Positions 1-8,942 of a DNA stretch of 60,708 nucleotides are shown one piece after another; position 1 is the stretch's first letter, and every line of letters begins with the position of its first letter. Position numbers and translations under genes: made by a program. Below the pieces are notes generated by a model that ran no database searches, was not told the DNA's origin, and was given only the letters and a program-made list of their open reading frames with translations. The stretch lies in NCBI GenBank assembly GCA_905182425.1, contig CAJJBP010000004.1, positions 1 to 60,708 of the forward strand. The letters run 5' to 3'. Source of the stretch: an uncultured Planktomarina sp. Its GTDB lineage: Bacteria; Pseudomonadota; Alphaproteobacteria; Rhodobacterales; Rhodobacteraceae.

Positions 1-510
1 GGCAGCCTACCCATTTCCTCTGACGCGCTTCTTGAGCAGTTAGATAAATGGGGGATAAATTATAAAAGGTATGACCATAATCCCCTTCAGACTGTTGAAG
101 ACTCCAAGGAAATTCAAGATAAATTTTTACCTACTCAAGAGGGCGGTGGGCATTTAAAAAACCTGTATCTTCGAGATAAGAAAAAAAAGAACGTCCTCTT
201 GATTGCAGAACAGGATACCAATATTGATTTAAAGGCTCTCAGCAAGGCCATTGGCTGTGCAAATTTGTCTTTTGGCTCACCTGAGAGATTGATGCAGAAT
301 TTAGGTATAAGGCCTGGCGCCGTCACCCCATTATCAATGATCAACGGGGTACAAAATAACGTTTCATTATTTATGGATAGTAGTTTGAGAAACTGTTCAA
401 AAATATATGTTCATCCTCTCGTAAATGACAGAACATTGGAAATGTCTTTAGTGGAGTTGGAAAGGTTTTTGGGCATTATTGGAGTAGATTTTGATTGGAT
501 TGATTTTTAA
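1..510 (+). CDS. YbaK/ProX-type prolyl-tRNA editing protein, 5' partial
   Basis: The frame is open from the first base of the window, so the N-terminus is missing; about 169 residues are visible. The sequence carries hallmarks of the aminoacyl-tRNA deacylase (YbaK/ProX) fold: a KNLYLRDKKKK stretch near visible residue 52, the LSFGSPERL segment, the PGAVTPLSMING motif and a late HPLVNDRT block. Family members hydrolyse mischarged Ala-tRNA(Pro) in the cytoplasm as free-standing editing factors. The PGAVTP segment separates this family from other small hydrolases. The gene ends 38 bp before the RraA-like gene on the same strand, so they may be co-transcribed, but no functional link is apparent. 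Family assignment is firm; tRNA specificity is inferred. Confidence 0.88.
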   Translation, partial: GSLPISSDALLEQLDKWGINYKRYDHNPLQTVEDSKEIQDKFLPTQEGGGHLKNLYLRDKKKKNVLLIAEQDTNIDLKALSKAIGCANLSFGSPERLMQNLGIRPGAVTPLSMINGVQNNVSLFMDSSLRNCSKIYVHPLVNDRTLEMSLVELERFLGIIGVDFDWIDF

Positions 511-548
511 AATAACCGTCCAGAACCAATAAACAGAGTGATAAAAAA

Positions 549-1259
549 ATGGCTGACGCTATCATACATGAAGACCTTCTCGACCTGCTTCGTGGTGTTG
601 ACACACCGACAGTTTGCAACGCAATTGAAGTTGTCCAGGGTAAACGAGGCTTTAACAGGTTCACCCGAGGAACGATGCTCCATTCCAAGCCGGGTGAACC
701 TGCAGCAGTCGGCTTTGCTCGTACTGCACGCATTTCAGGCCTGGCACCCTCCAGCGAACCTTCTAATGTTATTCGCGCACGGCGTAGAGAATATTTTCGT
801 TCGATGGCCTCTGGAAATAGTCCAACTGTTGCAGTGGTCGAAGACATTGACCATCCAAATTGTATAGCTGGATGGTGGGGCGAAGTTCATGTCGCAGTCC
901 ACAAGGGCCTAGGAATGCGTGGGGCAATAACGAATGGAGTGATGCGTGATCTAGACGTCATCGACGAGGGCTTTCCAATATTGGCCGGTTCTATAGGTCC
1001 TAGCCACGGCTATGTCCATGTCATCGATATTGGGACTCAGGTAAATATTTTTGGAATGCGCGTGTACGAAAATGAGCTTGTGCATGCTGACCGACATGGG
1101 GCCATCGTCATTCCCAACCTAGTAATTCCAAAACTTAAATCAGCAATAGAAACTGTTATTGAAAGTGAGGCTATCGTGCTGGGTCCCGCGCGGGAACCAG
1201 GTTTTAATATTAATAAGCTTGAAGAGGTTTGGGCTAAATTTGAAGCTGTACGAACCTAG
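549..1259 (+). CDS. RraA-like family protein (possible oxo-acid aldolase or decarboxylase)
   Basis: A 236-residue protein of the RraA / 4-hydroxy-4-methyl-2-oxoglutarate aldolase fold. The GAITNGVMRD segment at about residues 125-134 contains the Arg-Asp pair (R133, D134) used for substrate and metal binding, and HADRHGAIVIP at about 179-189 matches the second conserved block. Enzymatic relatives cleave 4-hydroxy-4-methyl-2-oxoglutarate or decarboxylate oxaloacetate; others (RraA proper) bind RNase E. A length well above the roughly 160 residues of true RraA favours the enzymatic branch. The ribosome binding site is weak. The MFS transporter downstream could import a related acid, but hemP separates them, so this is speculative. 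Confidence 0.85.
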   Translation: MADAIIHEDLLDLLRGVDTPTVCNAIEVVQGKRGFNRFTRGTMLHSKPGEPAAVGFARTARISGLAPSSEPSNVIRARRREYFRSMASGNSPTVAVVEDIDHPNCIAGWWGEVHVAVHKGLGMRGAITNGVMRDLDVIDEGFPILAGSIGPSHGYVHVIDIGTQVNIFGMRVYENELVHADRHGAIVIPNLVIPKLKSAIETVIESEAIVLGPAREPGFNINKLEEVWAKFEAVRT

Positions 1260-1433
1260 CGACAGCGCTACACACTAAAAGACTACATTTTGAATGCCAG
1301 AAATGCAAAAGTTGTGGTTTGGTAGCTCTATCAGTTGACATACCTTACTACTTTAGTAAGAAATAAACTATGTCTAGCCACCCTGATTCGTAAAAAGGGA
1401 AGCCCGACACATGAAAAATGTGAGGCCTTCTAG

Positions 1434-1598
1434 ATGTCGAAGCAGAACCTTATTCAGACTGATGACCATGATCACCTTACCAGCTGGACCATGCAAACCG
1501 ATGATTTAGAGCTTTTAATCATCGCTTCTGAGGCCGACATTACTTCTGTTGAGTGGGTACTAGATCTTCAGTCCAGTGATAGTCATGATATTTCATGA
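1434..1598 (+). CDS. 54-residue acidic protein translationally coupled to hemP
   Basis: A short frame starts with MSKQNLIQT and ends with DSHDIS; it is rich in Asp and other acidic residues and has no membrane segment. Its TGA overlaps the hemP ATG in an ATGA arrangement, the usual sign of translational coupling. A small hairpin (CACAT / ATGTG, about 1410-1424) lies just upstream. The family is not recognised. The overlap with a well-conserved gene is the main reason to regard it as real. Coupling suggests a role in, or control of, haem or iron uptake, but that is inference from position only. Confidence 0.55.
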   Translation: MSKQNLIQTDDHDHLTSWTMQTDDLELLIIASEADITSVEWVLDLQSSDSHDIS

Positions 1599-1759
1599 AC
1601 TATCTTTCTTCTCCTCCTCAGCCGTCTAGCTCATCAGAAATAATCACATATTCAGCCCGTGACCTCATCCAAAATGGACAGACAGTGAAGATCGTTCTTG
1701 ATGAACAAACGTACACGCTACGAATTACGCGTGCAGGCAAGTTGATACTGACTAAATGA
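1595..1759 (+). CDS. hemP: Hemin uptake protein HemP
   Basis: A 54-residue protein ending in the HemP signature: VKIVLDEQTYTLRITRAGKL followed by ILTK, i.e. a Tyr-x-Leu-Arg-x-Thr-x-x-Gly-Lys-Leu-Ile-Leu-Thr-Lys C-terminus. HemP proteins are small cytoplasmic factors; in some alpha- and betaproteobacteria they activate haem receptor genes under iron limitation. The N-terminus is Ser/Pro-rich and variable. No TonB receptor or haem ABC transporter is adjacent, which is unusual because hemP normally leads such an operon. The start overlaps the stop of the preceding 54-residue ORF. Iron-responsive control (Fur or Irr) is expected, but I could not assign an operator by eye. Confidence 0.88.
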   Translation: MNYLSSPPQPSSSSEIITYSARDLIQNGQTVKIVLDEQTYTLRITRAGKLILTK

Positions 1760-1873
1760 GCGTTAAGTAGCACCTATCTTTCGGTTAAACTACTCAACGT
1801 TACATTTGACCCTAACGTTCATTGTTTGGTACCGAACTCGAAAAATAAATTCCAAATACAGAGCGGTAGAGAA

Positions 1874-3154
1874 ATGTTAGCTATTCATTTAAAAAAATAT
1901 CTCGAACGTTTTGGTGTCCACTATGCTTGGGTTATGGCCACGATAGCGTTTTTATTCTCCATCGTTGCACCAGCCGTTGGAAGCGTCCCACAAATCTTGA
2001 TCCTTCCAATAACTGAGGCATACGGATGGGACATTTCAGATTTTTCGCTAGCAACCGGCCTTATGTACTTAGTCATCGCTATTATGTGTCCTTTTGGAGC
2101 ATCGCTGATGTTAAAATTTGGGGTATCAAAAATTGTTTATATCGCCGTTTCATTAGAGGTTTTAGGATTATTATGCACTATTTTTTCCTATGAAAAGTGG
2201 CATTTACTATTCAGCATAGGGCTATTTTTGGGTGCAGCATCTGGCATTATTGGACTGAGTTTAGCTGCGACAGTCGCCACCCGCTGGTTTACTGCCAGAC
2301 GTGGCTTGATAATCGGTATTCTTACCTCAGCCTTCGCCGCTGGCCAATTAATTTTCATACCATTTATGGCATGGATAACAATTACTTATGACTGGCGCTT
2401 GGCAGTTTTACCAGGATTGATCGGTGCAGTGCTATGTGGCGTGTTGTTTTTGTTATTCTCAAAAGACTGGCCGTCTGAATTAGATTTGCCTGCTTACGGC
2501 GACAAGGAAGTATTTCACCCCCCCACCAACAATGTAGCAAACGTTTTATTCATGACATTCACTAGTCTAGCGGATGGAATAAAACATCCAGCTTTCTGGA
2601 TTTTAGCAACGACTTTTTTCATTTGTGGCCTTACTTCCACAGGCATTGTTGGACAACATTTTATTCCCTTCTGCGCAGATAACAACGTCGGAATTGTTGT
2701 TGCATCTTCGTACTTAGCACTTATGGGAATTTTTAATTTCATCGGAACAACAACTTCAGGCTGGCTCTCAGATCGTTATGACAATTATAAACTGCTTGCT
2801 ATATATTATGGCTTCCGCGGCTTCTCACTTTTGTATCTTCCTTACGGTAATTTTAGTATTTATGAATTGACGCTATGGGCCATATTTTTTGGTTTGGACT
2901 TCATAGCCACGGTACCACCAACAGTCAGATTAAGTGGACAATACTTCGGCACAGTAAATGGTCCTTTAATTTTTGGTTGGATTTTTGCAGCACATCAAGG
3001 TGGAGCCGCTTTTGCAGCATATGGAGCAGGTATATCTCGCGATTTCTTCATAAGCTATGTGCCTGCGTTTCTAATGGCAGGTCTAGCATGCTTTGTGGCG
3101 ACCGGTTTGATTATGTATTTCCGCGCTTCAAAATACCGTCTGAAGGTTCTGTAA
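1874..3154 (+). CDS. MFS transporter (monocarboxylate/oxalate-formate type)
   Basis: About 426 residues with about twelve hydrophobic segments. The start at 1874 is chosen because GGTAGAGAA precedes it; an in-frame TTG at 1826 would add 16 polar residues. MFS hallmarks are the TARRGLIIGI cytoplasmic loop, a central hydrophilic loop near residue 200 (KDWPSELDLPAYGD) and GWLSDRYDNYKLL at the start of the second half. The arrangement resembles the monocarboxylate and oxalate:formate porters. The substrate cannot be read from sequence. It stands between hemP and a convergent dehydratase gene, so it is probably a single transcription unit. Confidence 0.85.
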   Translation: MLAIHLKKYLERFGVHYAWVMATIAFLFSIVAPAVGSVPQILILPITEAYGWDISDFSLATGLMYLVIAIMCPFGASLMLKFGVSKIVYIAVSLEVLGLLCTIFSYEKWHLLFSIGLFLGAASGIIGLSLAATVATRWFTARRGLIIGILTSAFAAGQLIFIPFMAWITITYDWRLAVLPGLIGAVLCGVLFLLFSKDWPSELDLPAYGDKEVFHPPTNNVANVLFMTFTSLADGIKHPAFWILATTFFICGLTSTGIVGQHFIPFCADNNVGIVVASSYLALMGIFNFIGTTTSGWLSDRYDNYKLLAIYYGFRGFSLLYLPYGNFSIYELTLWAIFFGLDFIATVPPTVRLSGQYFGTVNGPLIFGWIFAAHQGGAAFAAYGAGISRDFFISYVPAFLMAGLACFVATGLIMYFRASKYRLKVL

Positions 3155-3297
3155 TTTTTTGTAGCAAGCCTCGCTGCTCAGCATTAGTTTTGAGCACCTA
3201 ATGTTGGATTATAGCTATAATCGGGGTCATATTCTTATTAGTTTGACAGCATCCACAAAAGGTTCGCCTGCAATCAATGCGGTGTTTTTTGAGCCGC

Positions 3298-4317
3298 CTA
3301 TAAGTGGTCAGTAAGCCTAGAAATATTAACGCGGCCCCGCTCCAGAAACTTACTATAGCTAACCACATCTATATTAGTGCCACAGACCACGAGACCCACA
3401 CGTTTTCCTTTAAGGCGGTTTCGTAGTGGTAACATTACTCCTGCCATCACCGCGCCCACGGCTGGTTCAACCGCTAATTTTGCTTCCTGCTGCAGGATTA
3501 CCATCCCAGAACAAATTTCATCATCTGTGACTGTTACCATGTCATCAACGTATGCAGAACATAAAGCGTGCCCAAGCGGCAATGCCATTGGTGGCGCAAG
3601 ACTATCCGCAATAGTATCAACCCTATCGAGCGATACTGGACGTCGGGCTGCTATACTACGTGACATGCTATCTGCTCCAGCAGGCTCTACGCCATAGACC
3701 TTGCAAGCGGGGTTGATTGCTTTAACTGCAGCCGCAATACCACTAATTAAACCACCTCCACCTACCGCTACAATTACTGCCTCCAGATCTGGCACGTCTT
3801 CAAGAAACTCCAAACCAATACCTGCTGTGCCAAGGGAGGTATTAACCCCCTCAAAGGGATGAATAAAAGTTCTTCCTTCTTCACGCTGCAATCTCTCAGC
3901 CTCACCAAAGGTAGCCAGCCCACCATCTTTCATAATTACCTCAGCGGATTCCGCTCTCGCGAGCGCAACACGAAAAGGGTTCGCACTAGACTGCATTACT
4001 ACCTTGGCTGATAACCCACATTGTCGTGCAGCCCAGGCTGCGGCGATGGCATGGTTGCCCGCACTCGCAGCCGTGATCCCTCGAGCTTTACTCTCAATAG
4101 GGATAGCCTGCGCCACCGACAAAGCGCCCCGCGCCTTAAAGGTCCCAGTATGTTGAAAACATTCCATCTTCAGATGGATAATACCACTGCCTAAAACCTG
4201 AGACATCAAAGCCGAGGTCAGAGGTACAACCGGAGTTCGCACGATTGAAGGCCTTAATTCCTCCGCCCGCTGTTGCATTGCATCAAGAGTTACCGCGCTT
4301 ATATCAAATTCAATCAA
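3298..4317 (-). CDS. PLP-dependent threonine/serine dehydratase-like enzyme
   Basis: A 339-residue fold-type II PLP enzyme. The Schiff-base lysine is K61 in GTFKARGAL, SAGNHA lies at about 85-90, and the phosphate loop GGGGLISG begins near 186. The length matches catabolic threonine/serine or 3-hydroxyaspartate dehydratases that lack the C-terminal ACT regulatory domain. It would remove water and ammonia from a hydroxy-amino acid through an enamine intermediate. It is divergent from a RidA-family gene 343 bp away, and RidA proteins deaminate exactly such enamine/imine intermediates, which supports a paired function. A second, more EutB-like paralogue lies at 20958-21929. The amino acid substrate is not determined. 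Confidence 0.85.
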   Translation of the reverse strand: MIEFDISAVTLDAMQQRAEELRPSIVRTPVVPLTSALMSQVLGSGIIHLKMECFQHTGTFKARGALSVAQAIPIESKARGITAASAGNHAIAAAWAARQCGLSAKVVMQSSANPFRVALARAESAEVIMKDGGLATFGEAERLQREEGRTFIHPFEGVNTSLGTAGIGLEFLEDVPDLEAVIVAVGGGGLISGIAAAVKAINPACKVYGVEPAGADSMSRSIAARRPVSLDRVDTIADSLAPPMALPLGHALCSAYVDDMVTVTDDEICSGMVILQQEAKLAVEPAVGAVMAGVMLPLRNRLKGKRVGLVVCGTNIDVVSYSKFLERGRVNISRLTDHL

Positions 4318-4660
4318 AAGCCATGCCGTTCTGGTTGTCCATTTTCCATTCCTTCATTTCCTATTTTGACTAATAAACAAATTGATCTGGCCAAACAAGC
4401 AGCGTTGAATAAGATCAAACTTAGCCCATTTCGCTAAACTAATATGATAATCGTACAAGTCCGAAATTCTTTGACGGAAAGTGCTTAAAACGCAGTCATG
4501 ACTTAATAAGTAGTAAGTCATAAAATAAGCTTCCTATTCAGGCACTGTTTTCTATAATGACTGCGCATTTAGTCTGTGGCTTGAAGCGTGAGTAGCACGA
4601 TAAGATATTGCGCGAAGCGGGTCCTGTTTAAAGCGTATGAATCCAGAGAGGCGAATAACC
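4318..4660. other. Divergent intergenic region between dehydratase and RidA genes
   Basis: This 343-bp AT-rich spacer should hold the promoters of both divergent genes. A short inverted motif, TTAATAAG / AGTCAT around 4501-4525, is visible, but I could not identify a recognised operator, riboswitch or small ORF. Confidence 0.4.
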
Positions 4661-5155
4661 ATGACCAAATCCACGATGACACCCGAGCGTAAACTAGAAG
4701 AACTTGGGCTTAAGCTGCCTAAGCCAACAAAGCTGCCAGAGGGCCTACACTTACCCTTTAAGTTTGTGAACATCAGGGGCGAACGCGTGCTTTTTTCCGG
4801 TCATCCCAAGAATGCCTTGGACGGCAGTATTGCCGGCCCTTTTGGAGTTGTCGGGAGTGATCTAACAACAGAGCAAGGATATAATGAGGCTCGCGAGGTA
4901 GCGTTGTCAGTGTTGGCAAACATCAAGTCAGAGATTGGCGAACTGTCCCGAATTATTGGCTGGGCGCGCGTGTTTGGGATGGTGAATTCAGCACCTGGCT
5001 ACACCGATCAACATATCGTAGTTAACGGATTTAGTGACCTCATAATTGAAGTATTTGGACAGGATGTCGGCTGCCATGCACGCTCTGCTATTGGTGTCTT
5101 TGGGTTACCACTCGGGTTTGCAATAGAGATTGAGGGTGAAGTGATTATTAACTAG
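4661..5155 (+). CDS. RidA/YjgF-family imine deaminase-like protein
   Basis: 164 residues when started at 4661, where GAGAGGCG provides a Shine-Dalgarno sequence; an ATG at 4637 would add eight residues. The protein belongs to the larger YjgF subgroup of about 150-165 residues: LGLKLPKPTKLPEG near the N-terminus, NIRGERVLFSGHPK, a GQDVGCHARSAIGVFGLPLG segment close to the C-terminus with the substrate-facing Arg (HARSAIG), and EIEGEVII at the end. RidA proteins hydrolyse reactive 2-aminoacrylate and related imines made by PLP dehydratases. The divergent dehydratase at 3298-4317 is the obvious source of such an intermediate. Confidence 0.88.
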   Translation: MTKSTMTPERKLEELGLKLPKPTKLPEGLHLPFKFVNIRGERVLFSGHPKNALDGSIAGPFGVVGSDLTTEQGYNEAREVALSVLANIKSEIGELSRIIGWARVFGMVNSAPGYTDQHIVVNGFSDLIIEVFGQDVGCHARSAIGVFGLPLGFAIEIEGEVIIN

Positions 5156-5283
5156 TGAACTTCCCTAAGATTAAACCAATTTAGACGAACGGGGCAGGGT
5201 TGTCGCCGCCAAGTCCCTCAAGAAAGCCTCGCACAAAGTCACTAGCGTCTATCGGTTCTTTACTCCAAGTGGCATGCAGTAAA

Positions 5284-5310
5284 GTAGCATTAAACCTGTT
5301 TTACAGATCC
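5284..5310 (+). repeat. 27-bp direct repeat, copy 1
   Basis: GTAGCATTAAACCTGTTTTA and the bases after it match 24 of 27 positions with a second copy at 10823-10849. The two copies flank the glycan-modification genes. A weaker relative (AATAAACCTGTATTTTAAAG) is at about 55690. The arrangement could reflect duplicated attachment or target sites. Confidence 0.55.
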
Positions 5311-6093
5311 TCCATACAAACTCGGTGAAACAATGCGGTTTCACCAAATTAAGAGTAATGACAGGATCTGCAAAAGGTGGTGATGGCAGACGATTAGGTG
5401 AGCAATTGAAGCGGTTACAGGACCTTTATCAAGGTGAAATGCTGTATCACGCGTTAGTTGGGAATACACTGCGCGGGCACCGTTCAAAACAGGAGTGGAG
5501 AAAGCTGCAGCGGGTATAATCGTTGTCGTGGGGGAGGCATCTTTCCTTGAGTTAACTGGAAAAGATAATTGTGTAGACTAAGCTAAATTTGCTTAGTTCC
5601 AATAATCCTGTAGCTGTGACTGCTCGGTAGGCTGTGAAGGCTGTGTAGCGGTCTACTTTGTAAACTGTGAACTGTGGCTGCCATTGGATCAAACCCAACA
5701 CAGTTACTAGTTTAGATGAATGTGAGTTTGATCTATGAGTGCTAATTAGGGCCTGATTAACCATCAAACGCATCTTTTGTCCCCATTGTCCCCCAGACAT
5801 AAATCTGAATGAACACTTCCTAAGTAATTGATTTTGTGGTGCCCCCACACGGAGGTTGGTTCCCTTCACCTGCACCAAGTAACTTCTAACATTCTGATAT
5901 CATTAGATACAGCATACCCCAGTTCACTACAATAAGGAGTATTCTGGTCAGTAATGGACTAGGGGGGACGACTGCCACCCCACCCCCTAGGGATGCCGTA
6001 TATGAGCCTGACCTAAGATTAGGATTTGATGATCGTCAACTAGGGGTATCTGGCTGTTATAGGCTATGTTGACAGTTTCTACTAAGCAGAGTG

Positions 6094-6257
6094 TGGGGAT
6101 TGCTTGTGGATGCTATCTCAACGAGGAAGGTGTCCCTTATTACTATCCCTTTCTCGTTAAAGAAGAAGGATAATAGTGTAGGTAGTGTAGGCTGTGTAGG
6201 CAAATCGCAAAAGTCCCCAGAGATCTCCCAGTAGAAAGTTTCCAAAAATGCCTACAC
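6094..6257. repeat. 164-bp repeated element, copy 1, with long inverted repeat
   Basis: The segment is almost identical (about five mismatches) to 57488-57651. It contains an arm rich in TGTAGG words (6177-6201) that pairs with its complement downstream (6250-6273, CCTACAC words) around a 48-base loop, giving a roughly 24-bp stem with one mismatch. Read on the plus strand the element also keeps a short open frame with a Ser-Val-Gly repeat. It may be the tail of a mobile-element gene, an origin-like hairpin or a transposable repeat; function unknown. Confidence 0.6.
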
Positions 6258-6570
6258 ACCTACACTACCTACACTGATCTGGGCTTAGAACTGCATAACA
6301 GGCTGGATACCGCTCCACTGCATCCCACTGGAAGTACGGGACTGGTAATGGAAGAGGCCTAGGGGTGGGACTTGCTTGAACAGTGATAGTGTCTGAAGAG
6401 CTTTATCCTCACAGTTTAGTCAGTATAGGTTTGTCAGATTATGCTTCAAAGTATTATGTACTGGGTTAGTCGGTATTAGCCTCTGCTGTTCTGTCATACA
6501 AATGTCATGAATTTTCTAATGTCAATTCTGCCATCATTGCCTCGTTTGGGTCATATGGCACCATAGATAT

Positions 6571-7664
6571 TTAATATTTCAAAATTTTATCGCAGATATA
6601 GTTCAGTTGAGCGTCTTCCATGGTAGGATAAATGGGAAGACTGATAGTATGAGAATGTATGTATTCGCTTTTAGGAAGGTTTATAGCCAATTCCGCAAAA
6701 GCTTCCTGCTTGTGAGGTGGAACCGGGTAATGGCGCATAGTTTCAATACCATGTTTTAACAAATATTGAGCAAGTTCGTCTGGCTGCTCTACCAGAGCCG
6801 AAAAAATATGCCAGACGTGCTCACTTTCTGCTGCTTCGACCGGTAACTCAATCCATCTCAGGTTACGTAAACGTGCAGAGTAAAACGAAGCAACTTCACT
6901 GCGTCTTCGATTGTCCTCATCCAGATATTTCAGCTTTACGCTAAGTAAACGTGCCTGGAGCTCATCCAACCTACTATTTAGACCTTTCACTTTGTTATAA
7001 TATTTTATCCTGGACCCGTAGTTTCGTAAAAGTTTTATCTTTTCGTATGTTTCAAAGGAACTAGTGGTTATCGCACCAGCATCACCAAAAGCATCCAGCA
7101 AATCATCTTTTAACTGAAACCAGCTGCGTCACTTACGTTACCAACTTTACCACAATCGCTATATGCACCATGCGCTTGGGCACAATCCTCAAAAATTAAT
7201 AAGCTTTTATCTTTTGCAATTAATTTGATTTCGTCCATTCTACAAATTCTTCCATACAAATGGACTACCAAAATAGCTTTAGTTTGATTTGTAATTGAAT
7301 CTTCAATTAAACTCGGATCAATATTAAAATCATTTGCAGGTTCGACAGGCACCACTGTTGCACCGACGCTTGTTACCTCATTCATTGTATAAGTATTGCT
7401 TGGAACTATAGCCTCGTCACCAGGACCAATATTGTGTGCAAGTAGAATTAGTCGTAAAGCATCTAGCCCATTTCCAACGCCGATGCAGTACTTCGAGCCA
7501 CAGTATCTTGAAAATTCATTCTCAAACTGTTCAACACCATTCGAAAGTATGTAATCTTTACCACTTATAAAGTTTGAAAATACTTTAATTAATTCGTCCT
7601 GAAAGCGCGAATTTAATCCGTTTATATCAAAAAATGGTATTTTCAAAAGGTTATGTTTTAACAT
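6571..7664 (-). pseudogene. DegT/DnrJ/EryC1-family sugar aminotransferase, frame-broken
   Basis: Two frames, 7664-7110 and about 7101-6571, together give a protein of about 365 residues, the normal DegT length. The N-terminal part has SKYCIGVGNGLDALRLILLA, PSNTYTMNEV and the FEDCAQAHGA aspartate motif that binds PLP. The break falls inside the motif that should read roughly SFxPxKNLGAxGDxGA; only AFGDAGAI is readable after it, and the Schiff-base lysine cannot be placed. Such enzymes transaminate keto-sugar nucleotides for surface glycans. The start overlaps the 3' end of the sugar C-methyltransferase by 14 bp, so they form an operon. A local sequence error or true inactivation are both possible. 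Confidence 0.78.
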
Positions 7665-8826
7665 GTATGATTTCTGAGGTAACCCCGTTTGCTCTGAGGT
7701 TTTTTACCACATCAATAGGTATATGCCATGCAAAGTTCAAAATGACTTTAGGCTTGGTGCTTAACCCAAATAATTCTTTTTCAGGTTTGATGGGAATACG
7801 AGTTCCTGGCACATAAAATCCTATTTTCTTGGATCCAGTGATTTCATAGACACAGCTTATATTCTCTTCTGTTAAGTCTAACATTTTAACCAATATCGCA
7901 GCACGCCCAGGAAAAGCTTTAGCAGGAATGGGCCCATGGCGGCTATTAAGAAAGTTTATTTTTGCTTTCATCTCGCTGCGCCATGTATTTAAGTCTTCTT
8001 TCATCTTAAAAAAACCATCCCCAAAAAGAGTTTCATCAACTGATATTGTAGTCTTTTTTTGGTTGGTCATGGTCACTCTTATGTTTCCTCCGTATCGCTC
8101 TAGAAATTCAACGTTGGAAACCTGTAAAGATAGTTTTTCTGCAATAAAGCCAAACGACTACCACTGCCCAAGGATGTTCGTGATAGAATGTGTCAAATTG
8201 ATTTTTTTCTAAAATCGCCCCTAAGTAATGATTTTCAATGATCAACATCGAGTCATACCCAGTAATATCTTCACGTTTTTCAATAGAGCGTTCAAGTCTT
8301 CGATATGGGCAAATACATTTGTGAATGTAATAATATCAAATTTACCAAACTCTTTTAAAAGGCTTTTTGCTGTCGAATTTTCAAAAAAAGCATTGATAGT
8401 TTTATGTTTGCTATCAGAGGCTGCAACAGTGGGCTCAACACCAACTGTGATAGCGCCCTTTTCAGAAAAGAAATCAAGAAGGCTTCCATCATTACAGCCA
8501 ATATCCAGAATTTTTTTCCCAGATAAACTACCAATGGAATTAGATAAGCTTTCCACTAGTTTCTCCATTCCCAAAAGAACACTTGGAGTCATTCTGGCGC
8601 GGTATTGGTAGTCATAATGAAACAGTTTTTCTTTCGATACCGGGTATTTTTGATGTGCAGTTATACAGTTTTTACAAAAATAAATCTCTATTGGGTATTC
8701 GTCGCATAATTTCTTACTTCCGATTGGGATTAGATCACCGCACAAGGGGTGGTTCCCGAGTTCTAGAACGGGCACGAGGTCAGAATTACCACAGACTTCG
8801 CAAAAACAAGTCTCATTTACAATCAT
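7651..8826 (-). pseudogene. NDP-sugar C-methyltransferase, frame-broken
   Basis: The first 194 residues from 8826 carry the zinc-binding N-terminal module (CEVCGN near residue 9, CKNC near 51) and the SAM motif ILDIGCNDGSLLDFF. After a shift at about 8250 the frame continues with MLIIENHYLGAI and the catalytic-type FYHEH segment. After another shift near 8160 it runs FIAEKLSLQVSNVEFLERYG, GGNIRVTM and the C-terminal rescue domain to 7651. The total, 1176 bp or about 391 residues, equals an intact three-domain sugar C-methyltransferase of the NovU/TylCIII type. The two shifts compensate, which suggests sequencing error. The product would build a branched sugar with the downstream aminotransferase. 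Confidence 0.78.
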
Positions 8827-8942
8827 AAAAATCGTTTCTCATTAGGTGAGTTTAGACAGGTGGAATATTAAGTGATACCCAAACTCTTGATTTTCTAATT
8901 TTAGTCAAAGTAAGCTTATAATAGAATTGAGGAGAACATCAT

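Larger units (their letters stand above)
5156..6570. other. Gene-poor region at the left edge of a glycan islet
   Basis: About 1.4 kb without a convincing gene. It contains one copy of a 27-bp direct repeat (5284-5310), a 64-codon frame at 5325-5519 that I do not recognise and trust little, and a 164-bp element with a long inverted repeat (6094-6273) that recurs near 57.5 kb. Short TGTAGG-like words near 5626-5650 suggest an older, decayed relative of that element. The mixture resembles the debris that accumulates at an integration hot spot. Confidence 0.5.

Noticed and set aside
3377..3697. Plus-strand ORF opposite the dehydratase
   Set aside because: It is an antisense shadow of a well-conserved PLP enzyme.
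5552..5878. Minus-strand 108-residue protein
   Set aside because: No ribosome site, no recognisable motif, and it lies within repeat-derived sequence with TGTAGG-like words.
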